A stretch of 64,000 nt of DNA from Sphagnum magellanicum. Taxonomy: Eukaryota; Streptophyta; Sphagnopsida; Sphagnales; Sphagnaceae. This document shows, piece after piece, positions 32,677 to 43,100 of the stretch. The DNA is taken from assembly GCA_021904315.1 (NCBI GenBank), contig CM038916.1, positions 3,968,001 through 4,032,000 on the forward strand. Reading direction: 5' to 3'. The notes beneath the pieces are model-generated. The model was not told the origin of the DNA. It saw only the letters and a program-made list of their open reading frames with translations, and made no database searches. The translations under genes and the position numbers were made by a program. The first letter of the stretch is position 1. Every line of letters starts with the position of its first letter.

Positions 32677-35600
32677 ATGGCTCCCAAGAAGAACCGTAAG
32701 CAAGCTTCCGAAACTAGGCCCGAGGAACTCGTCGAAGACCTAGTAGCCCCGCCGGAATCAATTGGGGAGGAGGAACCAAACTCCCGGGAGGACCAAGATG
32801 AGCCCGAGGTTGGACTCGAAAGTGAGGAGGAACAACGGAGCTCGGTCCTATTCACCCCGGAGCAACTTGAAGTCCTCCTCAAGATGAATAGGCCCGACTT
32901 TGGTGAGTTGGTGGCGGCCCTCAAAACGGGGACCTCCAAGGGTGAAAGGTTTCAACCGGCCAAGCCCGGGAACTTCGATGGTGCCCGAGACCGAAAAGTT
33001 GTGGATGCTTGGCTTGCCGAAATGGAAGACTACATACATGCCGCCAAGGTTGGTCGGCATTCCGCCGTGGAGCTTGCTCAATCCTACTTGAAGGGCTATG
33101 CCGCCACTTGGTGGCGGACGGTGAGGCAAGACGAGGGCAAGAACCATGGTTATACGTGGGAGTTTTTCAAGGATCGCATTGAGGCGGAATTCGTCCCGAG
33201 GAACTCCGACTACATTTCTAGGTGCAAACTCCGTGACCTTGTGAATGCCACAAATGAGAACTTGAGGCAATATGTGAGGGCTTATTCCGAACTCATGTTA
33301 GAGGTTCGACACATGCACGAGATGGACCGTGTGTGCCAATTTGTGATGGGGCTTCCAACTTGGGCCAAGCGAAAGCTTGAGGAGAATTGGCCCGCCTCAT
33401 TATCCGAGGCCATCACGAAAGTGGAGAACTTCTCGGATGTGGGGCGGAGTGACAAATCCGGGTTCAAGAAGGACAACAAGTTCCTTTACAAGAAACCAAG
33501 GCATGAGGGGGAATGGAACCGGGGGCAAGGTAGCCCAACCAAGGATAAGCCCAAAACATTTCAAGGCTCAGGGTTCAAACCTAAAGGAAGTTTCGTGAAG
33601 AAGGGGGCTCCTTCAAAAGGGAGCCAACCCAAGGGAGATTTTGGAGCAAAGCCCAAGGGGGCATGCTTCAATTGCAGTGAAGTGGGGCATTACTCCAAAG
33701 ATTGCCCCAAGTCCAAATCGGGTGTTGGGAGCTCCAAGGTACTTGCTCTCAATGCCACTTTAGCCCAAAAGGAATGCAACCGACTTATCTTCTTAAAAGG
33801 GAAGATTTCTAAGCGGGAAATTTTATGTCTTTTGGACACAGGGGCCTCTCACAATTTCATAACTTTGGAAAGCGCCGAAAGGATGGAGCTCCATTTGGAG
33901 GAGCTCAAGGCACCCATTGAGGTGCACTTCGCGGATGGGGTTCCCCATCCAACTACTTTACAAGCAAAGGGAGTGCCTCTCCAATTGGGGAATTGGAGAG
34001 GAAAGGTGGACTTGTTAATTTCCACCTTGGGTGGAATGGATTGTGTTTTGGGAATGGAGTTCATCACCCAAAACAATGTGCTCATAGAAGGGCACAATAG
34101 ATTAGTGAGGATCCCATCTAAAAGTGGGATTATTAAGGTGAAGGCACATGAGTTGCCTTGTGTGGGTGGGCCAACCATCCACTTCATGGTAGGAAAAGCT
34201 TGGGAAAAAGAATGCGTGGGAGGTTTTGGCATGATGTGTGTCATGCGGGTGTTGGATGAGTATGAGCCCAAGGAAGCCACCAAGTTAGTGACTTCCGCCA
34301 AGTGCATAAGGCGAGTTTTGGAAGAGTTCCCGGATGTGATGCCCGAAGACTTGCCCGAAGACTTGCCCGAAGACTTGCCCCCGAGAAGACGTGTTGATCA
34401 TGCGATTGAAATGATGCCGGGAGTGGAACCTCCCGCCAAGGCCCCATACCGAATGAGCCATGAGGAGTTGAAAGAGTTAAAGGTTCAACTCGAAGAACTC
34501 CTCGCCAAAGGTTACATCAAACCAAGTAAATCACCATATGGGGCACCCGTCCTTTTTGTTCACAAGAAGGATGGGACTTTGAGGATGTGTGTTGATTATA
34601 GAGCACTCAACAAGGCAACGGTGAAAAATCAATATCCTTTACCTCGCATCGATGATCTATTTGATCGTCTCTCGGGAGCCAAGGTTTTTAGTAGAATTGA
34701 TCTACGTTCGGGGTATTACCAAATAAGGATCAAAGAAGGGGACGAAGAAAAGACCGCTTGTCGCACAAGGTATGGGTCATATGAGTTCTTGGTGATGCCC
34801 TTTGGGCTCACCAATGCACCCGCAACATTTTGCACTCTCATGAATGACATTTTCCGAGAATGGCTTGATGATTTTGTGGTCGTCTACATAGACGACATTT
34901 TGATTTATAGTAGCTCCATGGAGGAGCATGCGGAGCACCTTCGTAAGGTGTTCCAAAAGCTACGAGAAAACAAGTTGTATGCCAAGCTTGAAAAGTGCGA
35001 ATTTGGGGTGACGGAAGTGGACTTCCTTGGGCATAGGATAACTCAAGAAGGTTTGATGATGGACGATCATAAGGTCAAGGCAATTTTGGATTGGGAGCCG
35101 CCTAAGTCGGTTCCCGCCTTGAGATCCTTTTTGGGATTGGCCTCCTACTATCGCAAGTTCATCAAGAACTTTGCGAAGATAGCGGCCCCTTTGACAAACC
35201 TCTTGAAGAAGTCCGCCGTGACCTATGATTGGGATGAAGCATGCGACGAAGCCTTTGGAACATTGAAGGGCATTTTGGTGAAGGCGCCGGTGTTAAAGTT
35301 GCCTGACTTTGACAAGGACTTTGAAATCCATTCCGACGCCTCCGACTTTGTAATTGGGGGTGTCTTAGTGCAAGATGGAAGACCGGTGGCCTTTGAAAGC
35401 AAGAAGTTGAGTGAGACGGAGAGAAGGTGGCCAACACACGAGAAGGAAATGTGGGCGGTCATACATTGTCTCAAGACTTGGGGCCACTACATAGGATCAA
35501 AAGATGTGGTGGTGTGGACCGACAATGTGACCTTGAAGTACTTCGCGACTCAACCCAAGTTATCTTCGAAACAACAAAGGTGGCAAGACACATTGGCCTT

Positions 35601-37173
35601 GTTCAATGTGGACATCCGGCACAAGCCGGGAAAGGAGAACATAGTCCCCGATGCCTTGAGCCGAAAACACCAACTTAGAATGGTGTGTGTGGGAGAGTCG
35701 GAACTTCAAAAGGAAGTTAGACTAACGAGTCGCCGGGATGCTTTTGCCAAGGAGGCAAGGCAAAGCATCCAAAATGGAGCCAAGTCCCACTTCCATTTGA
35801 GAAATGGATTATTGTGGTACAAGCAAAATCGACTCTATGTGCCGGAAGGGAAGATAAGGGACACACTTTTGAAGGAATGTCATGATGGACAGCTTGCGGG
35901 CCATGGTGGTGCAAAGCGCACCACAACATTCCTAAAGAAGTCCTACTATTGGCCCAACTTGAAACTTGATGTGGAGGAGTATGTGAAGACTTGTTTGGTT
36001 TGCCAACAAAACCGGACCCTCAACAAGAAGCAAGCGGGTTTGTTGCAACCTTTGCCAATTCCTCAAGGGCCGTGGGAAAGTGTGTCAATGGATTTCATGG
36101 TAAGTTTGCCCCCTTCCAAGGGGTTTGATGCCATCATGGTTGTGGTGGATCGATTTAGCAAGATGGCACACTTCATCCCCACAAAAGATGAAACCACGGC
36201 TCAAGAGACGGGAAGGTTGTTCTTCTCCCACATTTTCAAGCATCATGGCCTTCCGAAGGACATAGTGTCGGATAGAGACCCGAAGTTTACAAGTAAGTTT
36301 TGGCGGGCCTTGTGGAAGCGAATGGGGTCGGAACTTAAGATGAGTACTTCGTTCCGTCCCCAAACCGATGGGCAAACCGAAAGGGTCAACTTGGTGATCC
36401 AACAATTCCTAAGGAATTATGTGGCGGCGGATCAACAAGATTGGGTGGACCATTTGGAGTTAGTCGAATTTTGTTACAACAACTCGGCACACTCCGCAAC
36501 GGGGTTCACTCCATTTCAAATGGTGACGGGAAAGTCACCAATTGTGCCCATGACTTGGGCATCACAAGGACAAACTCCAAGTGATGTAAGTGAGGAAGTG
36601 CCAATGGTCACACAACTTGATGAAAAGAGGCGACGCCTTTGGGAGTTGGCAAAAACCAACTTGGAGAAGGCGCACAAAAGGTACAAGGATTTTGCGGACA
36701 AGTCCCGACGAGAGGTGAAATTCCAAGTGGGAGACGAGGTGTGGTTGAACATCAAGAACTTCCGATTACCCGAAGGATTAAGTCATAAGTTTTTGGGCCC
36801 ATATGCGGGTCCATTCAAAGTGTTGGAAAAGAAACTTTCCGACACTTATAAGTTAGAACTACCGGAAAATCTTAGAGTTCACCCCACATTTCACGTTTCC
36901 TTCTTGAAGCCGGTCGTCCGTGATGCCTCAAGGCCTAATCGAGAGCACACCTCAAAGCCTCCACCGGACTTGGTTCATAATGAACCAGAGTTTGAGGTAG
37001 AGGCCGTGCTCAAATCAAGGCAACTTAGAGGACGAGAGCGGGAATACTTAGTCAAGTGGAAGGGATACCATGCAATAGAGGCTTCTTGGGTGAATGAATC
37101 CGACATGGAACATGCCCAAGAAGCCATAGAAGAATTCCACACAAGACCGGCAAAGAAAAGACGCAGAGCATGA
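32677..37173 (+). CDS. Gag-Pol polyprotein of chromovirus
   Basis: 1,498 residues from the first ATG to a TGA, in one frame with no gag/pol shift; the frame is also open upstream into the LTR but without an ATG. Order of parts: acidic N-terminus (to about 75), Gag core (about 100-270), basic linker, one CX2CX4HX4C zinc knuckle (C330, C333, H338, C343), and aspartic protease with LLDTGAS (D387). Reverse transcriptase has YIDD (737-740). RNase H carries D887, E924 and D949. The integrase zinc finger is H1069, H1076, C1106, C1109, and the core is D1139, D1199, E1235 with the expected 35-residue second gap. A GPY module (1374-1376) follows, then a chromodomain (about 1438-1488) with the cage residues F1439, W1461 and Y1464. 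A 12-base unit giving PEDL is repeated three times before RT (34,341-34,376). The product would form virus-like particles in the cytoplasm and integrate new copies, the chromodomain probably steering it to histone-marked chromatin. No inactivating change was seen. Confidence 0.95.
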   Translation: MAPKKNRKQASETRPEELVEDLVAPPESIGEEEPNSREDQDEPEVGLESEEEQRSSVLFTPEQLEVLLKMNRPDFGELVAALKTGTSKGERFQPAKPGNFDGARDRKVVDAWLAEMEDYIHAAKVGRHSAVELAQSYLKGYAATWWRTVRQDEGKNHGYTWEFFKDRIEAEFVPRNSDYISRCKLRDLVNATNENLRQYVRAYSELMLEVRHMHEMDRVCQFVMGLPTWAKRKLEENWPASLSEAITKVENFSDVGRSDKSGFKKDNKFLYKKPRHEGEWNRGQGSPTKDKPKTFQGSGFKPKGSFVKKGAPSKGSQPKGDFGAKPKGACFNCSEVGHYSKDCPKSKSGVGSSKVLALNATLAQKECNRLIFLKGKISKREILCLLDTGASHNFITLESAERMELHLEELKAPIEVHFADGVPHPTTLQAKGVPLQLGNWRGKVDLLISTLGGMDCVLGMEFITQNNVLIEGHNRLVRIPSKSGIIKVKAHELPCVGGPTIHFMVGKAWEKECVGGFGMMCVMRVLDEYEPKEATKLVTSAKCIRRVLEEFPDVMPEDLPEDLPEDLPPRRRVDHAIEMMPGVEPPAKAPYRMSHEELKELKVQLEELLAKGYIKPSKSPYGAPVLFVHKKDGTLRMCVDYRALNKATVKNQYPLPRIDDLFDRLSGAKVFSRIDLRSGYYQIRIKEGDEEKTACRTRYGSYEFLVMPFGLTNAPATFCTLMNDIFREWLDDFVVVYIDDILIYSSSMEEHAEHLRKVFQKLRENKLYAKLEKCEFGVTEVDFLGHRITQEGLMMDDHKVKAILDWEPPKSVPALRSFLGLASYYRKFIKNFAKIAAPLTNLLKKSAVTYDWDEACDEAFGTLKGILVKAPVLKLPDFDKDFEIHSDASDFVIGGVLVQDGRPVAFESKKLSETERRWPTHEKEMWAVIHCLKTWGHYIGSKDVVVWTDNVTLKYFATQPKLSSKQQRWQDTLALFNVDIRHKPGKENIVPDALSRKHQLRMVCVGESELQKEVRLTSRRDAFAKEARQSIQNGAKSHFHLRNGLLWYKQNRLYVPEGKIRDTLLKECHDGQLAGHGGAKRTTTFLKKSYYWPNLKLDVEEYVKTCLVCQQNRTLNKKQAGLLQPLPIPQGPWESVSMDFMVSLPPSKGFDAIMVVVDRFSKMAHFIPTKDETTAQETGRLFFSHIFKHHGLPKDIVSDRDPKFTSKFWRALWKRMGSELKMSTSFRPQTDGQTERVNLVIQQFLRNYVAADQQDWVDHLELVEFCYNNSAHSATGFTPFQMVTGKSPIVPMTWASQGQTPSDVSEEVPMVTQLDEKRRRLWELAKTNLEKAHKRYKDFADKSRREVKFQVGDEVWLNIKNFRLPEGLSHKFLGPYAGPFKVLEKKLSDTYKLELPENLRVHPTFHVSFLKPVVRDASRPNREHTSKPPPDLVHNEPEFEVEAVLKSRQLRGREREYLVKWKGYHAIEASWVNESDMEHAQEAIEEFHTRPAKKRRRA
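34341..34376 (+). repeat. 12-bp in-frame tandem repeat (x3) in pol
   Basis: GCCCGAAGACTT three times, encoding PEDL units between protease and RT. The antisense relic has two such diverged units at the matching place. Confidence 0.9.
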
Positions 37174-37957
37174 TGAGGACATCACCTTTCTTTTAGAGGG
37201 GGAAAGTTTCATAAAATGTACCACATCAAGTTGTAAGTGAAATAAAAAGGGCATTAAAAGCTTCCAAGAGATTGTATCACGAGAAATTTGTATAAGGCAA
37301 ATAGAGTTGTAAAGTGGCATGGGACAAATGGAACTATTTCGCGTAGGCCCAAATCAAAATCGGACTCCTCCTTGGGGTTGAGGAAACTTGGCCCCGAGAG
37401 AGGAGGCAAGCAAGGTGAGCTTGCGAGGACATGCACATGCCTTAAGTGCATCCCGAAGGGTTGGTTGGTAGTGTGGCCAACGCGGGGAGTCATGATCCTG
37501 CTCACATACTTTAAATGTAGTTTGGGACTAGGGTTTGGCAAACCCAAGTGTTGCTTCTCGTACCTTGATAAGCAAACCTTTTAATTAAGGCTTGGTTGTT
37601 GTGACCGAGGCGCGAGATAGGAAAAGGAGTCATGTCAAATAGCTTAGGTCAAGAGTAGACTTGACTTAAGTCCTCATGAGGGGAAGAAATGGAAAAAAGT
37701 TCCTCCCAAATGAGGGCTTCGTCAATTAGGCTAGTTTAGTCTTTTGACGAAGCATGGGAAGAGGGTTTTCCACAAGACCCTCTTGGACTTGTCAAGAAAG
37801 TGTTGGAATCTTGGGGACGCCTAAGTTAGCTTGAGACAAGGTCCATGCCGTAAAAGTCGACAAATGGCCAAGGATCCAAAATGAAGCAATTGCAATTGCG
37901 AAGGAAAATTCTAAGTGTCAATGAGGACATTGACCTCTTTCCTCTAGTGGGGGAGAG
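37174..37957 (+). other. 3' noncoding region of the element
   Basis: About 780 bases between gag-pol and the 3' LTR. It opens with a purine tract AGAGGGGGAAAG (37,195-37,206) shortly after the stop and closes with the true PPT. It is largely collinear with the relic at 22,844-23,559 and includes a well conserved block, AATTAGGCTAGTTTAGTC, near 37,724-37,741. The short plus-strand frame here (37288-37584) is not conserved as protein. Confidence 0.7.
37946..37957 (+). promoter_or_regulatory. Polypurine tract
   Basis: AGTGGGGGAGAG lies immediately before the 3' LTR and serves as primer for plus-strand DNA synthesis. The complement CTCTCCCCCA is found next to the two antisense LTRs. Confidence 0.9.
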
Positions 37958-38775
37958 TGTCGCAACCCCACTTTGGCCAAGTGTGGGGGTGAAGCCCAAC
38001 ACTTGGAAAAGTTGGAGGTTGGGAGTCTTCCGGGACTCCCGAATGTTTAGAGCTCGACAGCAAGGGGCAAAACACCTCGCATTGGGGTGTTATTAGTGTC
38101 ATTGGAAAGGTCTTGAAACGTACATATCGAAAATGCCCTCGCATTGGCAATTCGGACATTTTCACCTCAAGTTATGGGCAAAAGAAGGGTCGGGAGTCAA
38201 ACTGGCAGTTTGACTCCCGACCACTAAAAGTCGGGAATCGACCTCTTCCCGACGTCCGATTTGAGCGTGCGACATGGCGTTGAAAAGATCTCGATGAGGG
38301 CTACAACTTTGGTTCAGACCTCGTCGCGATTCAACTCTGCAGTCGGGAGTTATGACGGTTCAAAGTGCCGGGAGTCCCACCGAGACTATTTCGGGACTCC
38401 ATTTCGGGAGTCCCGGGAATTTATGCCATTTGGATGTAGCCTCGGCGGAGAGGCGCAGAGAATACTATAGGGAGTATGGTGGTGGCATACTCCCAGCCAA
38501 GGATGTGGTGAATCCAAGTGAGTCCGGGTCCCCGTGGCTTGTCCCAACACCAAAAGAGTGCAAATGGATTCTAACCAACTCGTGTTGGTTTGTGATGTAG
38601 GTTCGTGTGATCTAAAAGCTTGATCTCTTCCTAGTCTAATCCCGGGGCTCCCAACTCGACCCTCTACCCCTTTCTAGAGTTGGAAGCCGGGAGCGTGCTA
38701 CCAAGTTCAACTTTCCGCAACTTGACTTTGTGAAACCCTCAAGTGGGTTTCACCCCGTGACTTGGGAGCGCGTCA
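37958..38775 (+). repeat. 3' LTR, 818 bp
   Basis: Same ends and length as the 5' LTR. Differences cluster in the first 340 bases, while about 150 bases in the middle are identical. It contains the conserved hairpin at 38,191-38,219. Confidence 0.97.
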
Positions 38776-38780
38776 TTGAC
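38776..38780. repeat. Target site duplication, right (TTGAC)
   Basis: Matches 31,811-31,815 exactly. Confidence 0.95.
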
Positions 38781-39473
38781 AATGTGCTTGGTAAACTACC
38801 ACAAACTTATAGCCACCAAAACATTAAGCTTGAGCTCAAAAAAATTAGTTGATCCAAAGGCCTTTTAGTCACACACTCAAGTACATAGGCTAAATGCATA
38901 GTGATTTGAGTGTATTCAAATCATTTCAATATTCCTTCTAAAGTTATTTGGTTTTGACTTTGGTGTCAATTTGATTTTTACAATCCACATAACTCTCAAT
39001 GAGATTATATAATGATCAACATTTATCAAATTGAATGTCCAAGAAGATTTAATAAAAGTATATTGCTTGATCCAAATATATAAAAAACACAAAAGCTTTT
39101 CAATTTTAAATTTCATATTCCTTAAACATGGAATATGGTAACCTCCACAAAGACTACTATATAATCTTAACATAATTAGACTATTGCAAAATCTTAGCAT
39201 CATTATATTGTTGCAAAATTTTAGCATATTCATACACACTACCACAAACATACTTACTTCATCTACATGAAAAGGACCCCTAGAAGAATTTATACTTTCC
39301 TTTCTTCTTGCCATTTTGCAACATTCTTGTCAATATGTTTCCGAAACTCTATGCAAATATTAGCAATAACTTTGGAATTAAAAAATGCACTTTAATCCCT
39401 AAGTCCTAGAAAATAAAACCAAAGTCATCAAAACTAGAATTGTTAAGAATAATCTAGAACAACATAACCCATG
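38781..39473. other. AT-rich spacer
   Basis: Separates the intact element from the next solo LTR. The minus-strand 132-codon frame at 38916-39314 is Ile/Met/Asn-rich AT sequence with an internal repeat (LKFCNNIMMLRFCNSLIMLR) and no domain; it is not called as a gene. Confidence 0.45.
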
Positions 39474-40389
39474 TGTCACAACCCTAGCCTTGGGTTTGCA
39501 ACTAAGGCAAAGGCTTCTAAAAGTGCGAACCAAGAGTGAAGCATAAGAGTCACATTTCATGCTTCCAAAAGTGTAGGAAGGTGTGAGGGAATGAACCCAC
39601 ACACTCCCAAGTGGGCTCCCACTTTGGGAGTTGGAACCCCAATGGATTTATGAATTTTTAGAGAGCAAGTACTAGGGTCAAAACTCATTAGATTGAAAAA
39701 AAATTATGTCATTGAAAAGTTCTTAGAACGTAGATGTCTAAAATGGGCTCGTATGTCCCATTTGAGTACTTAAAACATAAGTTGTGACTAAAAGAAGGGG
39801 CTGGAATCAAACTACCAATTTGACTCCTGACCACTAAAAGTCGATAATCGCCTTAATTTAGTAGTGTGTAGGTGGCATGCCATGTATTATTGGAAAACTC
39901 TTGACGAAGATTATAACTTTTGTTCAGAATTCACCTTAATCGGAGGTCTGCACAAAACATTATGGGCCTCCAAAGTGACAAAAATCCCAATTTCGGGAAT
40001 TTCGGGACTCCCAACTCGAGAGTCCTAGGACAAAATGACATTTGGCTGTAAGCCTTGTGTCCAAGCATAGAGAATAATATAAGGGAGAAGGTGGTGGCTT
40101 CCTTTAAGTTCGGGCCATGATGAGTTTTATGAGTCCTTGTATGCTCGTGGTTTGCTTGTGCTCCAAAAGTGCTCCAACCACGCACTAACCAACTTGTTAT
40201 TTGGTTTGTGCAAATTCGTTTGAATAATTGACCTACTTGTCATTTCCTAGTCCCCATCCCAAAGCTCCAACATGTTTCTCTACCCCCAAAGTGCTACAAG
40301 TTAAGGAATGTACCCCAACTCTTTTTTCTTCCCTTGTTTCCACTTTTGGACTCGCATTGGAGTCTTTCAAGGAGTGTGGGGGGATGTCA
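39474..40389 (+). mobile_element. Solo LTR of the chromovirus family
   Basis: Starts TGTCACAACCCTAG and ends GGGATGTCA. It is about 916 bp and matches the solo LTR at 1,101-1,992 closely in order and spacing: AACGTAGATGTCTAAAATGG, AATTTGACTCCTGACC, CTAGGACAAAATGACATTTG, AAAGTGCTCCAACCACG. Flanking 5-mers are CCATG and CCATC, a probable target duplication with one change. No internal sequence is left, so it arose by LTR-LTR recombination. It has lost many CpG sites relative to the intact LTR. Confidence 0.8.
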
Positions 40390-42539
40390 CCATCACCACA
40401 ACTTATGGTTTAGGATTAAATACATTTGTAATAAATTTTACCTTGTGCTACTTTTACTTGAACTCTGTTGTCAACTAATGATAAGTTTGGAAATATTGAT
40501 GCCTCCACTTACTCTGTCATCCTTTGGTGCAAGGTAAATGAAGCTCCAACAACATTTTCAACATCAAAATATATGTAAAAATCGGCTTTATTAACTGGAG
40601 GAACAACTGTCATAGCAATGCAACATCTTCATGGTTAATAGTGAGTAATACTCAAAAATTCCAAACAAACTATTCAAAATTGATGTTTCTTTATGTTTTG
40701 AGATATCAATAGGAATTTATTTTGACAATGTTTGGTCACAAGGGAGGTCTATGTCATCCAAAACATGGTTTTCGTCTTCCATATTTGGTGCCTACATAAT
40801 GTCCATTTTGCTACATTACTCAACTTTTGCTTGTGCACATGATCCCCAATTCAATAATGGCTTGAGTAACACATGGTTCAAAGGGCTTTCATATTACATA
40901 TGCAAACAAGATTATGCATTTTCAATAAAGTAAACCATTTAGAAAATTGAAAGGAATATATCTACAACATCCCTCCAATAAGTTCAAGTTGAATTGCTCA
41001 CCAACAGAATTCCATTGGAACTAGCCTCCCACCACCCTCCTACGTAATGAGCTTAATTGACAACAATTTTCTTACTTCAAACTTGAACCATAGTGGAGGG
41101 GTTGGACTACCTGTCCAAGTATAATCAATAAGGCTTCAACCATGTGGGCAACTAGGAGACAGTCAACCAAAGAATCCATCCTTTTTAATGCAAGCTTTTA
41201 GCTCTATTCATCTTGACCTACCAGCACTAATCCATTCTTGTGAGACTTCCTAGATATTATAGCACCAATTGAGATGATACATAGGAAACACAATCTTTCT
41301 TATAATCCACTTTTGACATCCTAACCAACATCTTACCAAAATGTGCAAGTTGCAAATATGTAGCACACAAATCAGGGAAATGGTAGAACATCATGAGATC
41401 TTGTAAAGGTGCTTCTAGAAACCTCCACATTTTCTACTTCCAATTCAAGAACTTGGCAAATATGTTCTTTTAATGTTTGCCCAACCAGAGAGCCAATTTA
41501 GTTTCACATTACTGACATACATGTAAATGTAAATAATGGAAATGTGAACAAAATTGTATAACTAGACAAACACTCATTAATGAAAGTATGCCCCTTACAT
41601 GCCAGTTCAAGTGATAAAGATGACCTGATCCTAAATCTAGTGATGAAAGTTTGCCATCATTCAATGGTACCTTATGGATTTGTGAAACATATTCCACATC
41701 AAACATTCTAGTTTCTACAAGGAACACACTGTTGGGTCTCCAAGTTGCCTTAAACAAACTTGGAAGAATGGACAACAACATAGTTTTAAACACCTTAAGG
41801 TGAATATTTGCAAATCCCAAAATTGCATATACGATGCAACTCATTGCAATTCAATTATAATTCAATCAAAACAATTCATTTTCAACTATTGTTCAACTCC
41901 ACTATAACTACACCCATGATGTCATGTTGGCGTCATTAATTGTCATCCATCTAGGGTGAAAGCATGGTAAAGTATACACAAAAAGTAGTGTAAGCAACAA
42001 AATACTAGGGTCCCTAAAGAAAAAAACTAACAAGTAGATGATTTTATGGGGATAATAAATTTCTTTTTGGGTACATTATTTATTAACTTTTGTTTGCATA
42101 GACTTCAAAAGTTAAATGTTATAATCATGTTTTTAAAGCTACTTGTAAGTACTTGAATTGGACCTAAAATTCATGGTAGTTTGAAAAATAAAGTTCAAGT
42201 ATTTGAAAGTAGGTGAAATGTTTTTGCAAGTATTTGGTTTTTTTTCCAAGCACCTCAATATTGATGTGGTGAACATTCTAATATATATATTTTCGGATAA
42301 TTGAGTTTGTTTTCATAATTAAAATCATCCCCAACCCCTAAAAAATGGTGGATATTTTTGGGGTACTTTTTCAAGTCCAAATCATATGACACAAATTGCT
42401 TTTAAAAGCTAAAGGGAGGATAAAGATGCCCATGAAAAAAAAAAATTGTTTTGAAATGCTAGAAGAAGGTTAAAAGTTTGAAAAAACTAGTTTTTTCATG
42501 TTTTCAAGTAGAAGACAAGGTAACGAGTATGTACAAAAT
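40390..42539. other. AT-rich intergenic sequence
   Basis: No supported gene. The minus-strand 111-codon frame (41509-41844) has no recognisable domain. Confidence 0.4.
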
Positions 42540-43100
42540 ATCTTGCTTGTACCCTCTATTAAAATCTAACATGTGGCATTATGAAAAAATTTGGACATAA
42601 AAAACAATTCAAAATATTAATCTCCATTATCCATTATGATTGTTAATGACAATCTAAAATTATGATATGTGGCACAATAAAACATTGTCACGTGGCATAT
42701 TAGTTGTATTTTGGAAAAAATTAAAAAATTAAAAAAATAATTTTAGTAACTAGGTAGGTCATACATAACCATAAGTAGGTAGGTTAATAGGTCTTAAGAC
42801 CTACATACCTACGTATTTACCTAGCTACCTACTTACATAGGTAGGTAGAAAAATAAGAATTACTTACTTACCTAGTTAAGTAAGTAGGTAGGAAAGCACA
42901 AGATTAAATGCATTAAAAAATGGCCATGAATTGTTTTTTAGAAAATTTATGTTTTACCTTTTGGTTAAGTTTTTTTCAACTCATCCCAAAATGGCACATG
43001 TATTTTAATGAGAACATAATAGAACAAACCTTTGTTATATAATTTGTAACTTGGGATTCAAAGACAAAACATATGGGTTAAATTTTTTAATTGTTCATTA
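42540..43100 (-). repeat. Dispersed family with GTAG/CTAC core, copy A
   Basis: Reverse-complement homologue of copies at 52,185-52,680 and 55,250-55,530. A central cluster of GTAGGTAGG and CTACCTAC words (42,754-42,890) holds a perfect 16-bp palindrome TAGGTCTTAAGACCTA (42,788-42,803) within imperfect arms of about 23 bases. One flank shares TGGCACATGT and GACAAAACATATGGGTTA with copy C; the other shares GCCACGTG-type words with copy B. It may be a nonautonomous DNA transposon family; ends were not defined. Confidence 0.5.

Larger units (their letters stand above)
31816..38775 (+). mobile_element. Complete Ty3/gypsy chromovirus (LTR retrotransposon)
   Basis: A full-length element of 6,960 bp: 5' LTR, PBS, a single gag-pol frame, a 780-bp 3' noncoding region, PPT and 3' LTR. 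Both LTRs begin TGTCGCAACC and end GCGCGTCA. It is flanked by a perfect 5-bp target duplication TTGAC at 31,811-31,815 and 38,776-38,780. The LTRs are each 818 bp and differ by about 26 substitutions and two short indels by eye, roughly 3%. GC content is clearly higher than in the flanking DNA. All catalytic motifs are intact, so the copy may be autonomous. Chromodomain, GPY module and initiator-Met PBS define it as a chromovirus; the clade within chromoviruses needs an RT tree. Confidence 0.97.

Noticed and set aside
32631..37547. Minus-strand frames up to 152 codons inside the intact element
   Set aside because: Shadows of the GC-richer gag-pol and LTR sequence; no motif and no independent support.
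31811..38780. Element as an endogenous pararetrovirus or envelope-bearing errantivirus
   Set aside because: Domain order PR-RT-RH-IN-chromodomain and the LTR/PBS/PPT layout are those of a chromovirus; no envelope-like frame lies in the 780 bases after pol.
38916..39314. 132-codon minus-strand frame
   Set aside because: Built of repeated Ile/Met/Leu/Asn-rich AT words with no domain; looks like a chance frame over a short repeat.
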